Assembly (NCBI GenBank): GCA_003864495.1
Contig: ML133493.1
Coordinates: 813,820 to 877,819 of the forward strand
Source of the DNA: Nemopilema nomurai
Lineage: Eukaryota; Cnidaria; Scyphozoa; Rhizostomeae; Rhizostomatidae
Reading direction: 5' to 3'
Length of the DNA: 64,000 nt
Position numbers and translations under genes: made by a program. Of this stretch, positions 1 to 11,700 are shown in pieces (position 1 is the first letter of the stretch; the number at the start of each line of letters is the position of its first letter). Under the pieces are notes generated by a model. It was not told the DNA's origin and searched no databases. It saw only the letters and a program-made list of their open reading frames with translations.

Positions 1-165
1 CGCCAACCCATTTAAAGCCATGCTTTTGGTTTTTGGTTTGGTCTTCAACGAAGGTACAGCTGTATAAACGAATTGAGATGGGTTTCTACCGACTGCGTGG
101 CACAACCTCTATGGGTAATCCGAGTCGTAGTTGTCTTATTCAACGTGCAGAGAACACGGAGCCAG

Positions 166-241
166 AGAGAGAGAGAAAGAGAGAAAGGGAGAAAGAGAGA
201 AAGAGAGAAAGAGAGAAAGAGAGAAAGAGAGAAAGAGAGAA

Positions 242-318
<77 letters not shown>

Positions 319-406
319 AGGAGAGAGGAGAGAGAAGAAGGAGAGAGAAGAGAGAGAAGAGAAAGAGAGAGGAAGAGGGAGAGGGGAGAGAGAGAAGAGA
401 GGGGAG

Positions 407-450
<44 letters not shown>
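166..450. repeat. GA-rich microsatellite
   Basis: About 285 bases of almost pure purine on the plus strand, built of GA and GAAA/GAGAGAAA runs. All three plus frames read through it as Glu/Arg/Lys-rich peptides, which explains the overlapping open frames here. It has no coding character beyond the repeat. Polypurine tracts of this kind can adopt triplex (H-DNA) structure and are prone to length change. Confidence 0.95.
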
Positions 451-451
<1 letters not shown>

Positions 452-629
452 TAGAGAGATAGCTGCCTGTTGTATTCTGTAGCTCTGACTAACTTATCTG
501 AACTTTACAATTATATTTATACTTTCATTCATGATGTTTTCATCCAATAAAAATCATTTTAAAAATAATATTTTCTCGGATATTGATGGCATGGGGAGAG
601 GTTAACCAAGGATATCCGATGTCCTTGGG

Positions 630-767
630 TTAACGGAATCGCGCCGGTCTCTTCATTGGGCGTCCGCTGCTCCGGGGTGGTTTCGGGTTCTTCATCTCGT
701 CCTTCCATCTTTCGCGATCTTGTGCGATTTCTTTGAGCTCGAACGGAGTGATATCTATACTACTTTT
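630..767 (-). other. Possible terminal exon or retroelement C-terminal scrap
   Basis: Read on the minus strand, an acceptor-like TTTATTTTTAG is followed from 767 by an open frame of about 45 codons ending in TAA at 630-632. The peptide includes ELKEIAQDRERWKDEMKNP and then a Pro/Arg-rich tail. A D-R-x-x-W segment close to a stop is common at the C-terminus of non-LTR retrotransposon reverse transcriptases, so this may be a retroelement remnant. It may equally be the last exon of an unrecognised gene. The stop codon lies in an imperfect inverted repeat (600-634) with arms GTTAACCAAGGA and TCCTTGGGTTAAC. No further conserved retroelement motif was seen nearby. Confidence 0.3.
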
Positions 768-2018
768 CTAAAAATAAATTTGCTGACGAGGGATGAGAGA
801 GGATGATGAAATGATGATGTAATGGGCATGGAGCTTTCTAGGCTGAGGAGCGAGAAAAGATGTGTCAGCATGATATGGTGTGCCAATGAAAGGTAGACAA
901 ACGAGTCACTACACATCCACGGCAGTTAACTATATATCATTTGCCCTAGCAGCACCGTAAAAATTGCGATATTATGGGGTTACAATTATTATTGATTTCC
1001 CTTAAGCCGACTTTCAAAGACACTTTTAATAAACGCATGCTGGTGGATCTTGCCATGGCCCATGGAATGCTCGAACTAATGCGTTTGCGGAACTCCAGAT
1101 CTGAAATACAGTCACGTGGAAGATTCAACCTTCGGTCTGCTAGATTTTTGTTTTCTCGTGTCAGCTTATTTATGCAAAATGCTTTAGCAATATGCTCTTA
1201 AAGCAAAACAACAAACAAGCAGGAAGCAAATAGCTTAAGTGTTTTATTTTTCATAGCAGAAATTGTTTCGAGTGGGTGGGCCCATTTTTGTTACGGGAGC
1301 AACACCCCTCAAGACCATTTGGTTCTATCCTCGAATCACCTTCCGGTTCCAACTTCGCCTGGTTTTAAATTACCCTACCTGGCAAAAAGAAAACAAATAT
1401 TCATCTGTACAGAAAAGAGTCCACCAAAAATTTATTTATCTAGAAAACTTTGAAGAGGAGCTTTGCTATTTAAGGAATATTTGATGTGGCATCGTGAAAA
1501 TGTAAGATGTTTCTTGTGATGTTTTCACCTGCGGTTTACGTTTGCTTCAATATTGTGATACGAAAACCTTTACCTGGAAGTTACGTTACGTTCTTTGTAG
1601 CAAGTTATTCTGTTACTTTCGTTCCAGTAAAATGTTTTTGAGCAAAATGTTGATGATTTTCCCAGCAGAATCTCGTCCGCAGGACCCGAATATCCCTAAA
1701 ACTTTCCATATCATTTCTAAGCATCACAATGTACCGCCTTTTGTAAGGACAGAGGAAAAGCTCAGTCACTTTGTCACCATAAAAATAACTGTTCTTATAT
1801 TACAAATTGTACCACTTACTGTCCCATTCAAAGTATCGATGGATTTGATCCCTGCCACCTCAACTTCACAAAAATTAAACTTCCAAGTTTAAATGTGTTT
1901 ATTCTCGCAAAATTGAATGCAAGTGCAAACATCAACTTAAACTTCCGCATGCACCCCGACGACTATTGGCTGCGTGTGAGTTATTTAAAGTTTAGTTAAG
2001 AAAGATTTTGAAACCAAC
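768..2018. other. Non-coding stretch, nothing recognised
   Basis: The short open frames here do not resemble known proteins and have no convincing splice context. If the gelsolin-like exon at 2019-2093 is real, this stretch is part of its first intron. Confidence 0.5.
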
Positions 2019-2093
2019 CTCTATTCGCCATATTTCAATTCCTGGAACTTGGCCACAGTCGAGGAAAGCTGGGTCCGTGGCGGTGCTTGGCAT
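2019..2093 (-). CDS. Gelsolin/villin-like protein, first coding exon (partial gene)
   Basis: The minus-strand frame starting with ATG at 2093 encodes a peptide containing DPAFLDCGQVPGIEIWRIE, then meets a donor-like G|GTTGGT. The pattern D-P-A-F-x-x-x-G-x-x-P-G-x-x-I-W-R-I-E is the conserved beginning of the first gelsolin-homology repeat in gelsolin, severin and villin-type actin-severing proteins, where it sits within the first 30 residues, as here. The frame is also open upstream of this ATG, so the true start or an upstream acceptor (GATCAG just before the ATG) is uncertain. The next gelsolin exon (the GDSYI-type segment) was not found between 1 and 2018, so the rest would lie off the left edge or this is a fragment. 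Confidence 0.5.
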
Positions 2094-2621
2094 TCTGATC
2101 GCAGTCTTTAAAATGTCACTACAATATGAAAATAGCCAGTGATGCAAACTTTGAGGCAATAAATTGGAGACAATAAATCCCTTGACACTGGTGTCTGGAA
2201 GAGTACGAGTCTGTCTTTCATCAAGACCACTCATCTCTGGGTTTTGCATGTGACAATCATGATGTCTGCGTGGTTGGTTGCAAAACGCAAATTCACCAAA
2301 TTTAGGCTTTTAGAGATTATCGTAAATATAGCTAGAAAGGTAGAGTTAGAATTTAGAAATGAAATCAGATAAGCAAAGCATATTATTTGGTGTTTCGAAA
2401 AATGCTGCAAACGTTTCTTAAATCGAAAGTTTGCGTGCCATCAGGGCTAAAAGATAGTTTCCACAATGTACAGTGTGGTGAACTGCTTTGACGGCACATC
2501 ATCACCTTTGTACTTTACTTTGAACAAATAAAAGCATTTCAAATGAATATGCACTGTTATGGCATTAACTTAGTTTGATAACAAGTGGAGGGAAATGGAA
2601 CATGACAGTGAACTTGTGTCA

Positions 2622-2797
2622 TGACGTCATCCTGAATATGACGTCATCATGAATATGACGTCATCAAAATTCAATATACACACTAGGCCTAAAGACTTTT
2701 AAATGCAAAAGTTCCTATGATGTATTCGGTCTTTAGTAGCTCAATAGCATCTCGTGGATTAGTGATCAATGCAATAGAGTACTTAAGTATGACGTCA
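2622..2797. promoter_or_regulatory. Cluster of four perfect CRE-type TGACGTCA palindromes
   Basis: TGACGTCA occurs at 2622-2629, 2639-2646, 2656-2663 and 2790-2797. The first three are exactly 17 bases apart within a short tandem repeat (GAATATGACGTCATCAT-like units). TGACGTCA is the palindromic CREB/ATF/CREM recognition site. The cluster lies about 530 bases upstream of the gelsolin-like first exon on the minus strand, so it could act on that gene. Function is inferred only from the motif and its repetition. Confidence 0.45.
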
Positions 2798-4998
2798 TCC
2801 AAGATTGATCAAATGAACGTGCAAGATCAATGCAAACGGCATTATCAATTATTGTGAGGTCCTTGGTATTAAAAGTTACCTTATACCTTGGTATCTTGGT
2901 TTTAACAGGTAAAGACTATGCCAAAAATTGTCGTTAGAATGTACATGCAATTTTCTTATCAAGTATGATTATAAATCGGAGACTATGAATAAATAAGGGT
3001 TCTAGAATGTCAGCTGCTTTGTTCAAACAGCTCTCGCAATGGTATGATAGACAATATTTCAGTTTCGGGTGGATATCATCATAGTTTTCTTGGGGTCTTG
3101 AAGCTCTGGCTAAAATTCTTTAACCTCAAACTGTCAATAATGTGTGCCTTTTGGAAGAGAAATGCAAAACAAACCACAGTGTTTTAGTCTCGAATACGAA
3201 ACGCAATGACATTGCTGATTTACACATCTTTGCCGTGGCATCAATAAGATGCTTTCGAGGCCACAACTGCAATGGCCTGGCTATCATTCTTGCATCCACT
3301 AGGAAAAGTCAATGCAAAGCAGCAAATTAGAGTTAGTTGCCAAGAGCGGACGAGGTCTGTCTAGGCTTTTGGCAGGTAAGCAGAGCTCTTTCGAAACCAA
3401 AACAACGAAGTACAGTCCATTGTCTAAAGCTTTTACATGGAACAAGATCAAACTGAATACAATCTTCGTTGAAGATAATTTAGCATTCAATAATTTTCTC
3501 ATATTGCTTCCAGAAGTTCTCAAATCCAAAAGTACATATTACAAAGTAAAATAGCTATTTTGACAAATATCCTAACCAGAAAAAGGTTTAGGGCTTATTT
3601 GGTGAATTGAAACCTGATATCAAATAAATGATTTTGAAAAATAGAATTAAAGCTCTTTTCGTTTTTTCATTTGTCCAGTAAACTTACCAAATGCAGTTCC
3701 TGTTGGAGCAACACCTGATCCCAAACTTCCAGGATGCTCAGTCAAGCAATATCATAAAATTATCCTTCAGTAAATTGTGTTCGACTGTCTTTTAAGCGTT
3801 GATTAATGGCTTTTTGCAGCAAAGATTCAAACAAAGTACCACCTGTGTGTTGACAATAAAATCGTCGGGAACTCAAAAGCCCTCATATTAGCACAAGACC
3901 TTTCAGAAAACAAGTTCGATTGGTTGACCTATAAATCATCCATATTGAATTGGAAACATTTGAACCAGCATTTTGAGTTTTGATGAGATAATAAAGGCGA
4001 TCTATCTTCATAACCTAGTCCATTCCCCTAGTACTTGTATTTGGATTGAATTGAGTCTTTAATAAAGTGGAGAGTCTTTGATCTTAAAAAGACGCACTGA
4101 ATGAAAATCATACTTCAATTAAGGCATTGTTCTTTATACTTCAATTTTCATTAGATAAGGAAATGTATGTTTTTATTATGTAACTACTCTCTATTTAAGC
4201 AGGTACCTTCAAGGATTTCAAGGCGTGTTGCAATCGTCCAAAGTACCATCAGATCCTCCAGTCTCTAATTTATTGGAAGCTCTTAATACGGCCTTGATAA
4301 GTAAAACAACCCTCTTCTTTAAATATATGTTGGATTTCCAGCCAGGCCTGAGCAAATCAGAGCTTAAACTCACTTAATTGCAGCGGTATTGATATTCACA
4401 CTCGCAATGACCTGTTAAAATTGACAACTCTATTTTCACTGATGCCCGGCAAATATTTGACGTCCCTGGGCTATTTTATCGCACTGCTTGGCTTTATGAC
4501 CGTTTGCTAAAGGCAGGTAAAGAAAGAGAAACGCCAATGACAACAAATTAAGTCAATACGAAAAACCTGTTTAGGTTGTCGAAGCGTCATTTGGCGTTGC
4601 AGTACAGAACGACTGTTGTAAACATTCTAATAACAGCAGAAAACCAACTTAATACGTAACCCAGAGGCCCACATCCGAGTTTTAACACAATTTTTACGCT
4701 TTTTGCGTTGTTTTCTGACCTGCTGTTTGTGTGCTCTGAAGAACAGCATACTTTGTGGGTGATGTTGAATTTCAATGAACAAACAATCAAATAAACAAAA
4801 CATAACATCATATAACATTAATAGCTTAATATTAGGATAAAACGAGCAGAAAACTGTTAAGCGCCAGTCATAATCTAGAACAACATGCTGACCGCCATTT
4901 AGCCATGCCAACTCGAACAATTCGATCACAACAAAATGAGCATCAAAGTGCTTGCTCATGAGATAGCTTCCTTCCATTATCCAGCCTGGACCATAGCT

Positions 4999-5278
4999 AC
5001 AATGCCCGCCAAAAGTGTTGGAACAGTCCAATCATCTTTCCTACTAAACGTCTCCCCTCCCTCATATACAATGTTGGTTTCCGACTGGAAAATGAAAACA
5101 AATGTATGTTGGAGCGCAGATTGTGTAACCCATGTTTAGCGACATGTTCACCTACCTTCACAACATTGTTTAAGGGGGGGAGGGGGCTCTGTCTGCTTGA
5201 AATAGGGAATTAAAGTGAAAATATGCATTTATTACGAGTGGAATCTCGGTGTTCCAACTACTTTTGGCGGGCATTGTA
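4999..5278. repeat. Inverted repeat, about 26-bp arms (foldback or MITE-like)
   Basis: The arm beginning TACAATGCCCGCCAAAAGT near 4999 reappears in reverse complement at about 5250-5278 (ACTTTTGGCGGGCATTGTA), and GTTGGAAC/GTTCCAAC extends the match on the inner side with two extra bases. About 225 bases separate the arms. This is the size and form of a small foldback or MITE-type element, but I saw no clear target-site duplication. Confidence 0.55.
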
Positions 5279-8200
5279 TCTTTTGACTGGCCGAAGAAAA
5301 GCCCCGAGGGCCGATATCTCAAAAAAGTTCTATCCTCGTCGATTCGACTAGTTTCCAATCCCTCGGTTTTCAGCTTGGGAAGAAAGTATCAATCTTTTGG
5401 GTAGAAAACCTTCCTTAACTGAACAAAGAATCATGATTTTTCGCTGCATTTCTCTGTCTAGTTACCCAATGGCATGGGAAATTCACCGAAGAAGAGTTTA
5501 ACAATCATAAATTGCATCCCTAGTTTAAAATAGTTCTTACGCCAACAGGTACGCACTTAAAGCTTTCTGGCTTCGAGCATAAGAAGTAAAATGTCATCCA
5601 GCTGAAGGAGCAGCCAAGGTTGCAATGAGAGCAGTCCGGTCTAGTTGGTGTTCGTGTGATCAGTCTGTCTAAAGTACGAGCAATTATTTGCTTGGCATCA
5701 AAAAAGGACCAAGCCCCGTTGAGAAACCGCTTGGCAAACAGGCGGGTATTTGCAATCACAAAACCTTCACTAACGACAACTGCAGAGTTGCTGGAGGTGT
5801 GCATCGAAGGCGTGGCTAGTCCCTTCATCCCTTGAAGAGGTCATCCCTTGCTTATCGGTGAAACGTGTGATTCAGCAAATCTTTAATGCGGAACACTTTC
5901 AAGCAAATAAACATGAAGCGTATATAAAATATCTTTACTTGCTGGATTTTCACACTGAAGTTTAAAAAGAAAACACCCGAACTTTGCTTTAAAATATTTT
6001 GCTTTTAACCAAAAGAGGGGTGCGGTTTTTGCAAGAGAACCTGTATTCAGTGAAAGTAGATGGTAGTAAATGAAATAGGTTAGTAATTTGGGCAAAGCAA
6101 CAATTTAGAAGTTGACTCTAAAAAATAAGTCAACGGCGAAATTTTCTAAAAAATTATATACGCAATTCTTAGATCTACCTTGAAAAAATTGAATAAACAG
6201 TGGAAGCATGCGAACGCATGCATAAGGTGCAAGTTAGAGAGCATGCAAACAAGCAAAGATACTTACGCCGGGTGAATCCAAACGAAGCTCTTCTTGATCG
6301 AATTGACTCAGAGGAACGAATCCAGTGCCTCGCCCGAGTCCCTTGGTCACCTCTCTACGAAACACCGGTGCAAGCTGGAAAGGCAATTACAAACAGTGCA
6401 TTATTGGGCCGGCAGCGACAACCCTTTTGGGAAAGTAAACAAACATAGCCTATGAGAGGAAAGTGGACATGAGGGCAGGCAATAGCGAACTAGCCAGGCC
6501 TACCGTTGCACACGAGCTTCACGCTGTAATGAGGCTTGGGTCTTGGTTTGTCTGTTGTTTTTATCACCACGTCCTTCGTGATCAAACTGCATGGCTGGGA
6601 AAACAAACATATTAACAACACAATTGAGAAATTTAATTGTTTATTGGAAAATACGATAGTAGCTTTATAATCACCAATTACCTGGAAAGATATATTTTTC
6701 CGTGCTGACTTGGAAAACACTAAGAAATGTTCATCATAATGTTGAAACAAATAGATTGACAGTGGAATGAGTATACATCTCTAGACTTTAGAAGTCCTTG
6801 TGTCGTGAGAAAGTTTTACGGCAAGCAAATTAAACTAATTGCTACCAAATTAAATGTTATTAGAAAGATGTTAACAATGTAATGCAAAAAGAAAACGGTA
6901 GCCAAGTCACTGTCGTGTGAATGAAAATGTATCAAAACATGTTTGTAGAAAATTATGTCGTGAGAAACATGATCATAAAAATCCAGTTAAACGACCATTA
7001 AAAACACTTCCTTGGGTTTCCATTTAAGATTCTCTTTTCGCAGTGTTTACGTCAAGTGTAGCTGGGTAACATTACAGAAAGGTAAAGCAACTTGCAGCCT
7101 ACAGAGATATTCAGACATGGGGTTTTAGTGAAAGTGGAGGTGGGTTTTGCACCCAAAGCAGGTTTCTGTGCAATATTCGCCGAGAGTTATTTCATGGAGA
7201 AACGTTTAAAGCCAGAATATACAAAGCCTGAAGTTGCTTCCACGTTTCAGGGTCGATTTGTAAAACATTGGATTAGCTCTTTTCATACAAGTTATAGTAT
7301 CCTCTCACTTTAATGTCTTCAGAATCTCTAAGCAGTTATTGACTCCTTGAATAGAGAGAACAAGCAATAGAGAGAACCAGCAAAAATAGAGAACCTGTGA
7401 ATTTAGCTTTGTACAAGCTGGAGACAGAAGATTTCCCATAGTTTTGTTTTTGGAAGTCAATCTTGAGAAAGCCCTTTTGATAAAAAGGTATTGCACATTG
7501 CATTTACGATTGTTACCCCAAAATTGCTTAAAATGTTGCGGACGTTGTTTAAAATGCAATTAAAATGGAGCCTAAAAAGGTTACGTATTCTATGAAGAGA
7601 TGAAAGTGACGGAGAAAACATGGGCTAGACTGAAAAGGTTGGGTTGATGGGTGACAAGACTATGACGAGACATCCGAAGTAACAAACAAACATTGCTCTT
7701 CACGGTGGAATTTGATTTCAAATACTATTTAAATCATTAGAAATAGCTAGCAAATAGGTATTTAAATTCATATTACCCAAATAATTTTATATATGAGTTT
7801 CCCCAAATAGCTCACAAACGTTAGCATAAGCAGGATAATACAGCATAATATTTCTAAATAGCATGGAGTGGCTCATTAAAACCAAATATAACCTAAGTTG
7901 AAGTAATTTCAGGTAATCAACTGCTGTTGCTTAATAACTTTTAACTTAGGGTTACTATTCGCTAAGTATTTCAAACAAAATTCTGCGAAATATCCCTATC
8001 ACTACGTGTTGTACACTTGAAAGTGACGTAACACAAATTGAGTTCGTCTTTTCTCACAAAACAATTTCAAATTCAAAGCCTTGTCGACTTCAACAGTTAA
8101 TTAAACAAACATAATCAATTATCTTATTTACATACAATATTTAAATTACAAAATAAAATAACCAAACAGCTTTTAGGCGGTAATTCTAGACTGCGGTGAA

Positions 8201-8708
8201 GCTAATTCAATGGTAATAAAGTATGATAACTAAAGCTAGGAAATTTATACTGATACGTCGATTCAAAATATGCATTGGGCCTTTTTCAGACCAGTCAATT
8301 AAGAAAAGACGAACCAACAATCAAATACTGCATAGCTAAGGCAGGTTTTGTAGCATTGGGCCGTAGAAGTCTCTCAAATCGAACAGCCATTCACTACGGA
8401 AACACGTGATGAGTTTGAGGAGATCAGCATAAATTCAGCTGATGATACGTCACTTTAGAAAAGACTACAAATGGGACCATTAAAACAGATACCTAAAAAG
8501 AGCTAGAATGCAAAACTAACGATCGTAAAATTTAAAAGGGTATGCTCTTGCAAGGAAGAAATAATATAGCTTGTTCATCTTTTATCTTCAGTTCAACGAA
8601 CTAAATTATAAATTCATTTCTTATACACACGAGTCACTAATGTAGGAATAAATAGAAACGAATTCGTTGTAAAACTATCAATTCGAATATGCGATTTATC
8701 CGCTTGTT

Positions 8709-11700
8709 TCAAGCAACATCTTCGTACGCAATAGTTTGGTGTTCATGCGTAAACGTGTCACTCCCAAATTGTCGTAGGGAGTTATGACTGTTCTTTGATG
8801 ACACCAGATCCTCCATTCTGGATAGCGACGCCTCGGTTGGAAACAGGGTCGCCTGGATACATCGAGCTATGTACCTGAAATGACGTTTGGTAAAATACTT
8901 ATAGTAACTGGATCACAGATCATCATATATGAAACCTGGGTGAAACCTTCGAAAACTGGTTTCATTTAATGATAAACATAAAGATTTAATAAATCTTAGT
9001 TAGCCAAAATAAACGAAGGAGAGTTTTTCTTCTTGGTAGAAAAGTAGAACGAATGGGAAAGAGGAGAGGGATCTGTCCAGGTTCAAACTTAAAGCTCAAA
9101 AGATTATTTTTAATTTGAACTTAATATATCAAATTATTTTTATACTCACTTATTCTTCCAAAAAACCGTTGAAAATGGCGACGGGTAAAGGCGCCTTCCC
9201 GACAAATTTTAGAACAAAGCTGAACTTACCTGGGTAAGAGGGCCGCGACGGGGGAAAGGACGGTAAGCAGCCAAAACTCTGACGTAGCAGCCGCGTGATA
9301 TATTACCCAGTAGGTTCGAAATGACCAAATGATTGCGCATAAGCCAAGAAACCAAACGTACGATAATACGATGCTCCCCCAGAGAAAAAAATGGTGAACA
9401 AGTGTCTGTAAAAAAAACAAAAACATCGATGTTATCATATGGAGGGGAGTTCTTCTTGGTAAATATTTTGAATTTTTCACAGTAAGAAAGCAGCGTGCTT
9501 CCACAGCAAGGCTTCATAGAAGCAAATTTTAAACTAAATTTTCACAATTAAAAGTTTTCATTTTCCATCATCCTACTTTAACTTGTCCATAACACTAGGT
9601 TAATATGACTAAACACGTCATTAAATCACTGGTGTTGCAACCAAAAGAAAAGTCCTAAAGAGACGAAGCCACTGTAAGGATTCAGTCGATAAAGGAAGAA
9701 CTGCATCTCATAGCATAGGACAACTTTGAGCTGCCTGGACCCAAAAAGGCCCTTGGTCTCCTGCTCATCAGACATTATAAAAGTTATGCTTTCATACCAC
9801 GTCAATCGTTTTGTTACGCCAGTAGACATATGTTAACTCACCCAGCTTGGTATTTCGATGCTTAAGTGAAATGATGATGTAATCACAGCTATTTGATGGA
9901 GCAACACTCCAAGCGTTGTCATGTCTAGATCGGTGTCTCTATATGTCTGAAAAATCAGTTAAATAAGAGTTTATACGAAGACGTGAGGGTATAGTCCCTT
10001 ATACCTTGTACTTGTAGAATACGGACCAAACCCATTTGGTATGAGGAAGGCACAAGGGTAAACATTAAACAGGCTGAGATCAAGAAAGCTCGTGCAATGT
10101 TTGACACGCAGCAAAACAAGAGTACTTACGAAATAGGGCAGCGCAAAGAGTACAAGACTTTGATACAAAGCATCCAGCATGTTTGCCCAGAACAGCTTCC
10201 TGGTGTAAGCCTAGGTTGAAAAAGAAGTTTTAAAAAGAAAGGTTTTCCAATGATCCAAGGCAAAGGAATACTCATAGTTCTAGAAGATTTGTGACAAGGT
10301 TGATCATAAGGGAATGGTTGGGTGTCTTGCTGTTATCATACTATGTAGCAATGTAAAAATATTTTAAAAATATACATGTGGTTATTCATAAAACATTTTG
10401 TAAACGACATTTGCTGAAATTACACAATAGAACGACAGGTGATTTCTTCAACCTTCTGGCAAATAGTTACCTTGCTTTCTTGGCCACGTCGATACAAATG
10501 TGGTTTGGAGAGGAGCTGCCCAGCGGATGTGCATTGGTCGAGAATGCCGATGACAATGGAGGGCGTGGACGTGAAAATCAGGGTGAACAGAATCAGCGAT
10601 AGGTCATCGATTGCATTTGATCCAGAAAATCCATTGAAGAGTTGATACCAGAACAGCAAGAACACGAAAAACTACAACAAATTAACATAAAATGCATTTT
10701 TCATAGGGCAAATCTTTGAATGTGTAATTTGCTTTTAGTTGGAAATATACAGAAGAACACATGCAAAGTGATGATGCCCTGTTAGCATAAGAGCATACAG
10801 GACGATTTCCCATTAGGATTTGAGTCAGCATTCAAAACCTTAAAGCATAGCAAAAGTTTGAATTTGTTACCGTCAAAACAGATGATATCTTATCCATCCT
10901 GCAAAGGCCACATTTAAGTACGCTAAAATTGCACCATGAACGGCTACTGGTCTCAGAAAGCCCCGCTCTGGTCGCTCATGATCAACCAACTCAGTGGAAT
11001 GGAAATTAGTAATAAAATGGGTAAATACCATGGAGAGTTAACTCACCGCATTTTTATAGAAAAAGTAAACAATCATTCGCGCGAGCCGATCGTAGCACCA
11101 ATGCCCATGCAACAACAGCAGTCGCTTTAGGAACTTGAATCTGCCAAGGACGAAATCACTCGCCATCACGGCCTGCATCCCCTCCTTGCCCACGATGCCC
11201 ACGCCGACATCCGCCATTTGCAACATGCTGACGTCATTGGCACCATCGCCAATCGCAAGGGACATGGCCTGCAAGTTTTCCCGCACAAGTTTCACCACGC
11301 TGGCCTGAAATCAACACGTACTTGCATAAACTGATGCCGCTGATGCAGTCAAATTTTGTAAATCTGATTGATAATCAAGACCCAAACATGTTCAAAGCTT
11401 AAATGAATCAACACGTGCCGAGCCAAATCTGCTTTTTCATATTCCTCTTTACTATGAAAACAGAAACTGCAAAACTAACAAGTTATTTGATTAAGTGGAA
11501 AAAAGATAATCAAAGGCCATTAATGAGAACATTTAACAATTGAACATCGAATATATGAACTCAAGGCGCTAGAGGTCTCCAGCATTCAAAGAATAAATTT
11601 ACATTTATTATAACGGTTTGCTATGGTAACAATGCAGTCGATTGATGCACGCACCTTTTGAATGGGAGCTGCCCTGCAGCATAAAACTGCGCTGCAGCAC

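Larger units (their letters stand above)
2094..8708. other. Intergenic region between gelsolin-like exon and ATP10-like gene
   Basis: AT-rich non-coding DNA holding the CRE-like cluster (2622-2797) and the inverted repeat (4999-5278). Short open frames at 5520-5828 (minus, about 100 codons) and 6200-6448 (plus, 82 codons) show no motif I recognise and lack supporting splice or codon evidence. The 3' untranslated region of the ATP10-like gene should occupy the right end of this stretch. I did not find an unambiguous polyadenylation signal for it. Confidence 0.6.

Noticed and set aside
166..482. Arg/Glu-rich open frames at the left end
   Set aside because: All three frames are open only because of the GA microsatellite.
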